This document shows, in pieces, positions 26,201-35,600 of a stretch of 64,000 nucleotides of DNA. The notes beneath the pieces are model-generated. The model was given only the letters and a program-made list of their open reading frames with translations, was not told the origin of the DNA and did not search any database. Made by a program: the position numbers and the translations under genes. The DNA is from Prunus persica (taxonomy: Eukaryota > Streptophyta > Magnoliopsida > Rosales > Rosaceae). Positions within the stretch are counted from its first letter, which is position 1. Each line of letters starts with the position of its first letter. The stretch is taken from the NCBI RefSeq assembly GCF_000346465.2, contig NC_034009.1, positions 46,617,657 to 46,681,656 of the forward strand, written 5' to 3'.

Positions 26201-27373
26201 CTTCTCACTCTGATGCCAGACCTCAACAAAGTCCCAAAAAAGGTCTTTCTGTTCTTTTGATAGTAATTCACTGCATAAGACAAAAGACGGAAGCTAACAA
26301 TAGCTTAAGAAAGGCACAACATAGGAAAATAAACTGTACTTACAAAATTCAGGGGAAATTTAATTTACTGATTTCAATTACATTTCAACACCAAATTTTA
26401 ACTTATCTAACAAATAATCATCTGAAAGATATGATTCTGTTCTGACCATCATATGAGCACAATATTATGATGAATCCTACTTGAACATGCATGCATTTCC
26501 AAGTTCCAAGACAAAATTATATCCCAAAACTCAAAACCACCTCAAAAGTCTCGTCCCTTTTAGAATTTCCAGAGGGAGCAAAGCGCTTGTGTTTATGACA
26601 CGTTTATTCTGACCTAAACTTACATTCAAGACCATGATCCCCTTCAAGATTCAGTGACTCCTTCTGTTTGGAAAGATTGTGGAAAACTCATGGGACAAAT
26701 TTCACAGCCCCAATGCTAGTTTCTCCATTAAAGGACTCATACTTTTGGTCATCTATAGGGAAAAAAATTGATTTTTGAATAATGTCACAACAATTACCGT
26801 CTAAACTACATAAAATTAATGAATTCTTTAAATTTCTACATATACTAGAAAGAATAAAGAAAAGTGTCCAAATCAGTTTAAGATTGACTATCTCCATACA
26901 AAAAAAACTGTTAGATATCATTTACTTTTCTGCTTTCTAACATTTCGACGCCTAACTCTCGCCATTTTAACTTCCTTTTACCATGTTGGAATTATATCTG
27001 TTGAGGCATTGCTCATTCCATGGTTGCCAAAACGCACTCCTATTCAACCATCATTTTCCCTTTCTTTTGAATAAAGGCAAGCAGATTCCTATTCGTCAAA
27101 GCATGCGCTTTGCATTAAATCATGGAAAGAAAAACTTACGCAAACTTTAACAGACTTAAAAGATGAGAATAATGAGCAAGCATTCACATTCTTAAATGCA
27201 TATGCAACCTACCCAGCTTCTAGGAGCAATGGAGTACCGGACCACTTGGCCCGAACCGCAGCTTGAACATTCTTAGGTCTTCGATTCTGGGCAGAAACCG
27301 AACCAATTCCAAAGACTCCCAAACAAATCACGATGGTCACAGCACAAAACACGAATTTAAAACGGGTCCCCAT
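2266..27373 (-). CDS. EBS1: UDP-glucose:glycoprotein glucosyltransferase (EBS1/UGGT), 37 coding exons
   Basis: This is the ER-lumen folding sensor that re-glucosylates N-glycans of misfolded glycoproteins for another calreticulin/calnexin cycle. Residues 1-29 look like a signal peptide. The N-terminal two thirds match the UGGT thioredoxin-like sensor region. The GT24 catalytic domain runs from about residue 1305, with the metal-binding DxD in [12 protein letters not shown] (D1418/D1420). The protein ends SRAEL, an ER-retention-like tail. Coding exons (high to low): 27213-27373, 25851-26270, 25591-25744, 24397-24568, 22104-22177, 20478-20574, 20292-20398, 20042-20157, 18151-18208, 17257-17409, 17056-17154, 16811-16954, 16217-16285, 15377-15465, 15075-15237, 14668-14802, 14435-14534, 14252-14346, 13998-14110, 13690-13900, 13335-13403, 13008-13153, 12096-12197, 11091-11238, 8678-8734, 8453-8583, 8221-8309, 7747-8096, 7532-7621, 5802-5866, 4537-4639, 4281-4439, 4041-4181, 3814-3857, 3325-3439, 2578-2730, 2266-2442. 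They sum to 4869 nt (1622 residues) with all phases consistent. One intron uses a GC donor. Confidence 0.93.
3483..3755 (+). mobile_element. TRIM-like retroelement relic in an EBS1 intron
   Basis: Two related segments, near 3500-3555 ('cctaacagttttaagctttt') and near 3700-3755 ('cacatcctcacagactaagc'), flank a short insert. The insert contains a purine-rich tract 'catgtgaggggtag' just before the second segment. Tiny LTR-like repeats with a PPT-like tract and no coding sequence suggest a terminal-repeat retrotransposon in miniature. A related single segment lies near 12660-12700 ('cctaacagcttaagcttttg'). Ends and target duplications were not resolved. Confidence 0.4.
6340..7120 (+). mobile_element. 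Rearranged LINE relic in an EBS1 intron
   Basis: Near 6363 the plus strand reads [18 protein letters not shown], close to the LINE reverse transcriptase motif DFEKAYD.V.W.FL. Near 6930-7065 the sequence parallels the 3' coding end of the intact-looking LINE at 9.3-10.4 kb (both have an 'ggatcatttggatgg'-like phrase, 'ggagaatctttgaagactat'-like phrase and a repeated 'ttaaagact' motif). The parts between are missing or scrambled, and a short tandem duplication ('ggatttctcaggagaatttt') sits at about 6516-6555. It is a decayed element on the strand opposite to the host gene. Confidence 0.5.
9287..10369 (+). mobile_element. 5'-truncated LINE (L1-type) insertion with target-site duplication
   Basis: The insertion is bounded by a 15-bp direct repeat 'atttccatttgtggg' at 9272-9286 and 10370-10384 and ends in an A tract from about 10352. 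An open frame (to 10186) covers the 3' end of a LINE ORF2. It contains the zinc-binding reverse-transcriptase tail (zf-RVT) with [14 protein letters not shown] and the cysteine/histidine cluster [18 protein letters not shown], followed by the common plant phrase [14 protein letters not shown]. The reverse transcriptase and endonuclease are absent. It lies in the EBS1 intron between coding exons 24 and 25, opposite to the gene, and looks relatively young because the frame is open and the duplication perfect. Confidence 0.9.
11498..11648 (-). mobile_element. tRNA-derived SINE in an EBS1 intron
   Basis: Read on the minus strand it has a pol III B-box-like 'ggttcaaacccc' and an A-box-like 'gcctagtggtcttagg', followed by a short tail ending in an A-rich run. 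It is flanked by near-perfect 13-bp repeats, 'atcaattgcttac' at 11485-11497 and 'atcaattgtgtac' at 11649-11661. A further local duplication of the flank ('tatcaattgtgtac') follows at about 11696-11709. Confidence 0.65.
11735..11895. mobile_element. 161-bp MITE with terminal inverted repeats
   Basis: The left end 'gggctcgtttgggagtgatt' faces the right end 'aatcactcccaaacaagccc', giving about 20-24 bp terminal inverted repeats. Both sides are flanked by 'ataa' (11731-11734 and 11896-11899). Internal sequence is itself partly self-complementary ('aatcactta' repeated in both senses). It sits in the same EBS1 intron as the SINE just upstream. The superfamily is uncertain; the 'gggctcgtttggga' end is common in plant hAT/Harbinger MITEs. 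Confidence 0.75.
16411..16742 (-). mobile_element. Complete TRIM retroelement (LTR-PBS-PPT-LTR) in an EBS1 intron
   Basis: Two LTR-like repeats of about 115 bp (16411-16525) and 102 bp (16641-16742) begin 'tattagaatgtg'/'tgctagaatgtg' and both end 'ataatactctcaaca'. Immediately inside the right LTR, 16629-16640 'gctctaatatca' is the antisense of a tRNA-Met-type primer binding site (TGGTATCAGAGC). Inside the left LTR is 'cgccctcacatg', antisense of a polypurine tract. The element is flanked by the 5-bp duplication 'gctaa' (16406-16410 and 16743-16747). There is no coding sequence. It therefore lies on the minus strand, the same sense as EBS1. Confidence 0.75.
19108..19640. repeat. Direct duplication of a ~165-bp intron segment
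   Basis: The segment starting near 19108 ('gaattttcagtttctaaatt') is repeated near 19475 ('agttttcagtttctaaacta'), and both copies run through 'agaaaatctaggctcca', a 'gcagctgcaagaaggg'-type phrase and on to about 19270 and 19640. The copies are diverged. Between them is a short open stretch (19206-19439) with CxxC-like '[11 protein letters not shown]' that I cannot assign to a family. It lies in the EBS1 intron between coding exons 8 and 9. Confidence 0.55.
22440..23057 (+). mobile_element. 3' end of an LTR retrotransposon with one LTR
   Basis: A purine-rich tract 'aagtggggca' precedes a segment starting 'tgtgac' at 22562 and ending 'gtaaca' at 23057. This gives TG...CA ends with near-inverted hexamers, as expected for an LTR of about 496 bp preceded by a polypurine tract and a short piece of internal sequence. 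No coding domain and no 5' LTR were found, so it is a truncated element. It lies in an EBS1 intron, opposite to the gene. Confidence 0.45.
25350..25493 (-). mobile_element. SINE with 13-bp target-site duplication in an EBS1 intron
   Basis: The direct repeat 'ttctaatacaatt' occurs at 25337-25349 and 25494-25506. Between them, the minus strand starts with a tRNA-like head ('ggcgagttggccagggca'...'cttgcacccatgtg'), as in plant Au-type SINEs, and ends in an A-rich tail (T run on the plus strand from 25350). The 3' part resembles that of the SINE at 11.5 kb. Confidence 0.7.
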
Positions 27374-28366
27374 TTGCAGTTACCAAATGAAACAGAAAGA
27401 GTTGTGATCCTTCAAAGGCATGCGAGTCCAAACAGATCCGCCATTGATGAATCAGAGAACGAAGGTCATGTGGGATTTTCCTTTTGTTCGTTTTAGGTTT
27501 TTCGGCTGAGAGCGAAGACTGACGAAGAAGACGACTCTCTGTCTGTGAGAGTGAGGAGACTGTTTTAACGGTTGTATTGGTCTTTGTATGAAATGTCCAA
27601 GGGCTTTTCTGGTAATTGAGTGTTGGTATCCACGTCATAGTCTGACATGGTGTTCTGTGATTGCATGGCGTTCTGACTACGTAACGTGGCCATTCGTTAT
27701 AGGCTCGCTACTCGTCAGGCTTCGGCGCTGATTTTGAGCCCAAGTTCGACTCTCGGATCAGGCTGCAACAGAGCAACTGTTTTTTTCATTTTTTGGGGAA
27801 AAGATGATTTATTAGAACACCATACATGATGAAAACATCCAAAACCCAACGAGAAAGCCAGAAACAAGAATGTGATCTTAAAAACATCCGCTGCCTAAAA
27901 TAACGAGGAGGAAAAAAAATATGAATGACTAGATCCAATGATAGAGCAATTGTAACCTCATTAAAATTTTGCCTTTAAAAACTTTCAAATTGAGAAAAAT
28001 CCGATAAAAAAAAAGAGTACCACAATAAAACTTGCTCATCAACAACAACAACCAGACAAACGTGGGGCAATAAAGAATGAACAAATGTTGCACAAAGCGG
28101 CCCAACAAAGCCCAATCCACGAACAAAGGTAACTGCTCCAACGCAAATATGTCTTGGAACTGCCATTGTGCAAAACTGTCTTGTAATTTTATCTAATTGA
28201 TCAAGGTCTATAAATACGGGTTTGGTTGAAACTTGGTTTGGTTATTGGATAGAGGAAGAAGAGCGGGTACCGGTAATCGAAGCACGTGAGTTCCCTAAAC
28301 TTTTATCTAACAGAATTTTGGTTTTTTTTTCAGGGAATGGGTCTGTTGAAGTAGTGTTTTGTTTAA
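27374..28366. promoter_or_regulatory. Upstream region of EBS1, no second gene seen
   Basis: This stretch should contain the EBS1 leader and promoter (reading leftwards). No TATA motif stands out. Near 27697-27780 a tRNA-like T-arm 'ccaagttcgactctcgg' is followed by a T run, which may be a degenerate tRNA or SINE head. The rest is AT-rich and unassigned. Confidence 0.35.
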
Positions 28367-29228
28367 GGAAAATTTGCATTAATACTATTTGAATTTTTAG
28401 ACTTGTGTGCGTTTTTACCTAAACTTTTAATTTCTACTATTAACCACTTGAACTTTATATAGTGTTGCAATGTACCACTTACGTCTAATTCCGTTAAACT
28501 GTCTGCTAAGTTTAATGGTATTTCAGTCAATTCCCTATAACAATAAAATTTAAATTTGTTAAAATGAACATAATCATGTTATTAAACAAATAATTAAAAT
28601 AAAAAATAAAAAAACATAACCTCACTAGCCCCTTCCAACTCCAATTATGCTGCACTGCCATGACCCCCGTCCCCCACCTTCTACAACGTCTTCAACTTCC
28701 ATCTCTCCCCCTTCTCTCTCTCTTTCTCCCAGTCTCTTTCTCCACTGAAGAAGAATATTATTCTTCTATAGCCGTATTGCAATTACTCTAAATACTTTTT
28801 GAAGGTTCATATGTCAAACAGCATATCTATCTTTTGATCAGTCAATTCTTCAACAATCTATATCAAATTTTGTTGGATTCGAAGGAGGGAAACAGTGGGA
28901 GAGGGAGAGAGAGGTATAAAGTAGGGTTTACGCAGAGGGTGGGGTAGGAGGGTAGGGAGGTAGTGGGTAGTGGGTAGTGGTGGAGAATTGGTGTTGGAAG
29001 ATGCAGGAATAAAAATAAATAAAAAATTATAATTCTATTACCTTTAGAAATTTTAAATTTTTTAGTTATAAAAAATTGACCGAAATGCCATTATATTTAA
29101 CGGAGTTAGACGTAAGTGGTACATTGCAACACCATATAAAGTGCAAGTAGTTAATAGTAGAAATTAAAAGTTCATGTGCTAATTTCGCACATGCCTAAAA
29201 GTTTATGTGGTATTTATGCAAATTTCCC
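28367..29228. mobile_element. Non-autonomous Mutator-like element with ~190-bp TIRs
   Basis: The left end ('ggaaaatttgcattaatact'...) is matched in inverse by the right end (reverse complement 'gggaaatttgcataaatacc'...) over roughly 190 bp, including 'cttttaatttctactattaa' and 'tgcaatgtaccacttacgtc' in both. The element is flanked by 9-bp repeats with one mismatch, 'tttgtttaa' (28358-28366) and 'tatgtttaa' (29229-29237). Long TIRs plus a 9-bp duplication are the Mutator signature. The interior contains C/T-rich sequence and no transposase. Confidence 0.8.
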
Positions 29229-32060
29229 TATGTTTAATAAGCTTAGTCCACTAAGGCTAATTAACAATTTTGGTCTTTGCAGTTGTGATGAAGTTACTTA
29301 AGACCCTCCATCACGAAGGCACATATGCATATCACAATAGTTTCTTACAACAATTAAGCATAATCTCAAATAAAGCTCAATATAGCCAAAATCTACGAGC
29401 CTAAATGAACCCTATGAAGGAAAGATTGTGTTTTTCTCAAAAACTTAGGTTCATTTAGGTATCTGGATAACAAAATTCATATATTATGCAACAGAAGACA
29501 TTAAAGAAAATCCTATAGCCTAAAAACAAAACATTTCAAAGGATCTTAAGGTTCAAGTGGTTAAGGTGCATAGGAAAACAATTTTACAAGAAAGCAAAGA
29601 GAGAATGATAAAGAGGAACTCACCCTTGAAGCCTAACTTGAGTCTTACTCAAGTCTTCCACCAAGGTTTGGTGGTTGGACTCACTTTGTCCTTCTAGTTG
29701 CAAAGAAGTAACCTCCAATGGTCTCCACATCAAGCTTGATTTGGAAAGGAAGATGAGACACAAGGGGAGCTAGTAGTGCTAGCAACTCTCCCCTTGGTGG
29801 CCGGTTTTAGCTTGCCAAGGAGAGGAGAGATTTTGTTGATTTCTCTTTCTTCCTCCTTGAACTTCCACAACTAAAAACCCTAGAGAGAAATGAGAGAAGG
29901 AGATTCTTTTATAAAATCATAAGAGAGTATCCTTTAGCAAAAGAGTGAACAATTAAACCAAAACAACAATTCTGACAAATATCAATTGGATGATTTGCAC
30001 CAAACTCTATCAAATATGATGGAGAACCAAATTTAGGAAATATCAACAGTTTAAGGAGAATGATTTGATTGAGAACATAGTCCGAAAGAGCTGATAGGGA
30101 ACTTCAATTTAAGCATTGCTTAGAAGAAATCACCACAATGGACTTTTTATTCAATACACCTTAGTGGACTTAATCACTAACCCAAAAGAAAATGTAAATA
30201 AGATAGGATGGGGATAAGGGGCAATGACGCTTCTTCCTTATCCCTCATCTATTGAGTTTGGAGTTTTTCCTTGGGACTTACAAGGGAGAGAGTGAAGGAA
30301 ATGTGATATATTTTGAAATTTTAATTTAAGCCACAACCTAGATTAACTATTCATTTAAGAAACGAAAGCTATTTAAGAAAGATTGAGCTTAAAATCAAAA
30401 CTTTTCATCATTAGACTGTGTTAAATATTCCATAACTTTCTCTACCTCTGCTATTTAATGAGAGATGAGAACTTTTACCTTTGAAGCACCACCTTGAGGA
30501 ATCTCAAGGTCTATCACCCAAGGGAGGGCCTTCTCCTTTAGTTCTCAAGAAATAGCCTAGAAAATGTGAGGCCTTTAAGTTCACCACACCAAGGAAATGA
30601 TGAAAAAGATGAGTGAAACCTTGAGATGAATTAATGCTGGTGAACTCTCTTAAGGGGTGGTCGGTTTTGACTATGGAAGAGAAGAGCTTGATGGTTCTCT
30701 TCCTCTTCACACAAATAGCACAAAAACCCTAACTCTCCAAAGAGGCAAAATATGTATATAGCCCAATATGAAGGAGAGCTAAGTCTCCCTATAGGTAAAA
30801 CCAGTCGTGGGTCTTTATCGAGCCTCTTGGGCTTATGTGGTCATCCTACTATGCCCACATGTCATAACTAGCCCAATGAGTCCAAGTCCAATGGGCCTTG
30901 AACCCAGTTTTGTAGTTTAGGCTCAAATTAATCTTTTTCCGCATTCTCTTAATTAATTTAATCTCTATTAAATTAATAAGTCAATGCTCATCATTATTTT
31001 TTCCTTCAATCCAACCTTATCGGTGTGCGATCCATTAGATTCTAATCGGCAAGGTAATGGGCAATCCAAAACTCTTTATTGATCGATTGTGAATTAAAAC
31101 CCAATTTTAATTCTCTCTTTATGAGAACTTGATTGTGGTGTGTCCTTAGGGCTACCACAAACTGTGAGTAACGACTAGCAACATATCACGGTTATCCAAG
31201 CCAAGATAGAATGAGGTTGAGAGCCTATTCAGTTGAAATTACAAATGTAATACAGGCTTTCTCTATCTCAATGCTCTTGATCACACTTATTAGGGCACAT
31301 AATTTATGTCAAGCCCCCTAATGTGAATTAGCTTATATGACTCATAAGAGCACGATTAGAATCATCATTCTCAATTTGGCTCAATGCTTTAGCCAAAACC
31401 TTCCAAGTCATATTGTCATAGCATTCTCCCTCTTTACTGAAAGTTGAGAGCCTTTGTTGTACACTTATCTGCCTTTATGGATTGATCATGAACCTCAACC
31501 ATACCGTAGAGTCATGCCCTCAACCAAGCCACCTCCCGATTTGTAATGGGTTGTTTAAACCCCTGCTTAGTTTCTCAAAAAGTTGAGGGAAGCCAAAAGA
31601 ATGGAATTTCTTAAAATTTTAGAATGTTTTCTTATCTGAGTTTTTAAAGATATTGTCTTTTTAACTCAATTATGACTGGTAATTATTTGTATTAGGCTCA
31701 ATTGGGGAAATGCTAATTTAGTTTCTCTGAGGTCCTATCCATCAAATGATGTTAATTGGGAATTTTTAAGTTAATTCAAATTTTTTATTGATTTGAACAA
31801 GGTTTAAAGGTTTTTAAAAGACAAAAAAGTGGATAATGTTTATTGAACAGAAAATTTAACGGATTGGATTATATTTGCTAATTATTCTAAACACAAACTA
31901 AATTTACCAAATTAAAAACATATGAACTAAATTGGTCAACACAATAAAAGACAGGGTCATTTTAATATTTAAGCCTAACAATATGTAGGACCATTTACGT
32001 TACATCAACCTAATTCTGCATTATATAATTCATCCAACCACATTGTTGGCATTATATGTT
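29229..32060. repeat. Intergenic repeat-like region, retroelement-like sequence without coding
   Basis: Two related gene-end-like segments occur, near 29630-29900 and 30480-30760; both have a 'ggtcggttttgacta'/'ggccggttttagctt'-like phrase and an 'aaaccctaactc'/'aaaccctagaga' stretch. From 30780 to 31560 the sequence looks like non-coding LTR-retroelement DNA. I found no PBS, PPT or duplicated flank, so this is only an impression. 30140-30300 is related to 53360-53520. The last ~40 bases include 'attatataattc' (about 32020-32030), a possible TATA element for AKT2. Confidence 0.35.
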
Positions 32061-32063
32061 AGT

Positions 32064-32064
<1 letters not shown>

Positions 32065-32104
<40 letters not shown>
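32065..32104. repeat. (AG)20 microsatellite upstream of AKT2
   Basis: Perfect AG dinucleotide run. It is complementary to the (CT)25 run about 125 bp downstream, so a transcript containing both could fold into a long AG/CU stem. GA repeats are also binding sites for plant GAGA-binding BPC proteins. Confidence 0.95.
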
Positions 32105-32108
<4 letters not shown>

Positions 32109-32226
32109 AAAGGTTTGTGGTGAAGCAAACACAAGGCCAAAATTTGCAGAGTACGTACCCCACTTCTATTTGAGATCTTATCAACATGCATTATAAATCA
32201 ACTCAGGTGCCATACCACCAATTTCA

Positions 32227-32230
<4 letters not shown>

Positions 32231-32281
<51 letters not shown>
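32231..32281. repeat. (CT)25 microsatellite in the AKT2 leader region
   Basis: Perfect CT dinucleotide run, the reverse complement of the AG run at 32065-32104. Pyrimidine-rich CT runs are frequent in plant 5' leaders. It makes the Ser-Leu repeat of a short upstream frame (32186-32551) that I do not regard as a protein. Confidence 0.95.
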
Positions 32282-32285
<4 letters not shown>

Positions 32286-32613
32286 TCAAGTTGCAGAACA
32301 CTACTAGTACTACCAGTTTGATTGGTAGGACCACCACCACCTACTCTCCAATCTCCCACATCCACAATAATTTCATCATAATCAGATGCCAATACTTGTC
32401 TCCACTACTACTTCTTCCATCAATGTCTATGTCTTCAGAAATAACTTCAGCCCCACCCCCCTGCTTCCCTTGTGTTCTTCAAATGAACTCATATTGGAGT
32501 TCAATTAAGATTTTCAAGAATATTTTTAATGGAATATTAATTCAAGTTTAGTCCATACAATAATATTCTTGATCAATATCACCCACTAGCTTTCAGAAGC
32601 TGCCTCCAACAAC

Positions 32614-35600
32614 ATGAACAAGGTTTGCAGCTGCAAAACCCAAAATGGCCACTCCCATGCTCATAACCAGAAGCAGCAGCAACCTCATGATCAAGATCAT
32701 CGTCAAGATGAAAACTTGTACTCCTCTTCGTCGTCGGATCTCAATTTAAGGAACATTTCAAAGCTTATCCTTCCTCCTTTGGGTGCTTCAAGCTACAACC
32801 AAACTCCAATTCACTCAAATGGCTGGATAATCTCCCCCATGGATTCAAGATACAGGTACAATAGTACTACACAACCACAATATCTTACCTTTTATTATTA
32901 TTATTATTTTTTTAATACATAATTAATTAACTATGGAAAAAATTAGTGATTTCTTCTTCATATCCTTCTCTTTCTTTTTCTCCCTTTTTTTTTTATATAT
33001 ATTTTTTCTTGCTGAAGATGTAATACTTGACCCTTGAACTTAAATCTTTGTTTTGTTATACAAAATTATACGTAATATAATATGCATGTATCGGTAACCC
33101 TAGGAGCACATGAACAGGTATGAGACCTAATAATTAAGTGTTTTGCCCAACTCATAAGCTAGCAATTAGAGGTTAATCACCAATTTTAGGCGGCTAACTA
33201 TAATCCACTAAATTCATTATCTCACCTCTTAATTAGTTAATTAATATACAATATTATGTAATTAACCATGGCTTCTTCTTCTTTTTTCTTCTTTTTTTCT
33301 AAACGCGCCTACACTATAAAGAAACTTTGAGATATCTTCCAATGTTGGGAAGAGAAATACAATTAAGCTAACAACTAGTTTGTGTATAACAAGATAATCG
33401 GGCTTTTCGACAATAATCGTCTATTTCAATATGTGATATTTAATTTTTTGGCTATGTATTAAGGTGTTGGGAGACATTTATGGTGCTTTTGGTGGCATAC
33501 TCGGCGTGGGTTTACCCCTTTGAGGAGGCATTTCTCAACTCCTCTTCACACAGGCCACTATACCTAGCAGACAACGTGGTGGATCTATTTTTTGCCATCG
33601 ATATCATCTTGACATTCTTCGTTGCATATATTGATCCAAGAACTCAGTTACTTGTTCATGACTCCAAAAGGATCGCTATGAGGTTAGTTCTTAGGCTTCT
33701 AGTTCAATTTCAATTACATTTATTAAATTCGCAAATGATTTTAAAAACAGTATTACAAAACGTCCATGAGGTGTACGAAAAATATCTGTGAAATAGGATT
33801 TTAATTAAAGAGGCGGCCACCGACATACAAATATTAATCTAGCCATATATCGCTTGTGCTAAAAACTTTAACACAAAACGCACACTTAGCTGAAATAAAA
33901 AGCACTACTATGCTTCAGATTAAAGCATTTGCAAATAGGATATCAAATTTGATTGAAACTTTGCCCCACTACAAGATTCTTATCTCAAAAAAAGTGAAAG
34001 CTTGAAAGACCCAAAAGAAAAAGGGGAAACACAAAATAGAAAAAAAGGCCTACTTTTTTCCTTTCAGGTTGTTTTATTATGACCGGAATATTTGTCACAA
34101 CAACAATTGCGATGACATTCTCACTTTTTTTGTGGGAAACAAGAAAGTTCGATAAGAGTATCTCATGACTCATTTTGATGAGAGGATGACTTTTGAGTTA
34201 TATTTGTTTATTTTATTTTTAATGTTAATTACATGTTCACATTGATGTGTGGTTTGTCCCTTAAACCACATCTTTTTAGAGAAGAATAATTTTTTGCTCT
34301 TGAAACTCCTCCTAAATTGGGAATATACACTTGTTCAAACATTAAAAAATAACACCGAGAGGCAACGACCCCCCCGACCCGAGTTCTAAATTTTTAATTT
34401 TTAATTTTTAATTTTTTCTTGATTGGGCTAAGTGTTAATTGTCTGGCCTCTTCTTTTAGGAGCTAAGCATTTTGATGAAGTTCAATCATACTCCCTGAGA
34501 TTTGGTCTAATAATCAGACAATATAAATTTCATTTATTTCAGACTCGTTTGATAATCATTTCAATTTTAGGTTTTAGTTTTTATTTTTTGCTCTACAGTA
34601 TAGGAAAAATGAGAATGAAAATGAGATGGAGAGAGAGGATCAAAGGGGAAGATGAGAAAGAGAAGTAACAAAAGTAAAAACCTATAAAAACATTTTGTTG
34701 AAATTAAATTAAATTAATTTAAATTTAATCATATGTGAACTGCCACCAATAGCCAAAGGGCATTACTGTCATTTAAATATTAAAAAAACACTTTTTATTT
34801 AGCCAATAAAATTTTAAAAAATGGTAAACAAATCATTTGCCATCACTGTTGGAACGTTAGGTTTGGGGATTGGGGAATGGTGGGTGTGGTGGTGGGATCG
34901 TCGTGAGGGGATTGGGTGACTGGGATAAGGATTCGTTGGTGGTGGCTAAGGTCGGTCGGTTTGTTTGTTTTAGTTTGTTTTTGGAATTTTTAAAATTTTT
35001 AGTTTTCTTTATTTCTAATCTTATTTTTATTTTCTCAATGGAGTATTTATTATTTTTTTTAATTTTCAAATGTTTATCAGTATTTTTAGCTCACTTCAAA
35101 TATATAAAGAAAAAAAAATTAGGGACCTTAAATGTTTATTTATTTTTAATCTTAAATGAGTTTAACATGTTAATTTAATTTTGATTTAGGGGAAGGGGCG
35201 TATAATTCATCACGTTTTCTCAAGTTTGGTTTTCAAATTTATGTTTAATCAAGTGTTTCTTTTTTAATTTTTATAATGTTTATGATTTAATTTAATACTT
35301 TCAAATAGGATCTAACAACACATAGTCAACTCATGTGATTTGTGTTAAAATTATGGACATCAGAGGGTGTAAGTGAAATAAATGAAACATGTGGAGTTTG
35401 ATTGTAATTAGACTAAAACTCATGGGGCATAACTAAAATTCTCTCCTAAATTGGCAAAAATCACCCTTAAAGTTCCTTGTTACACTATTAATACATTCAT
35501 TTTCTGCTTAAAATTCATGTTGAATTCGAGCTGTGTTATCGTGTCATTTCAAACATTGGCACCCCTATATAAATCGTATGGCTCTATGTCTCTACGTCTC

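Noticed and set aside
27697..27780. A tRNA gene upstream of EBS1
   Set aside because: A T-arm-like 'ccaagttcgactctcgg' and a following T run are present, but no acceptor stem or proper D-arm could be paired. It may be a SINE or tRNA relic.
29640..31560. A complete LTR retrotransposon
   Set aside because: The sequence looks like retroelement DNA, but no LTR pair, PBS, PPT or target duplication could be identified.
32186..32551. 121-codon frame upstream of AKT2 as a protein-coding gene
   Set aside because: Its sequence is dominated by a Ser-Leu run produced by the CT microsatellite and shows no family resemblance; at most it is an upstream ORF.
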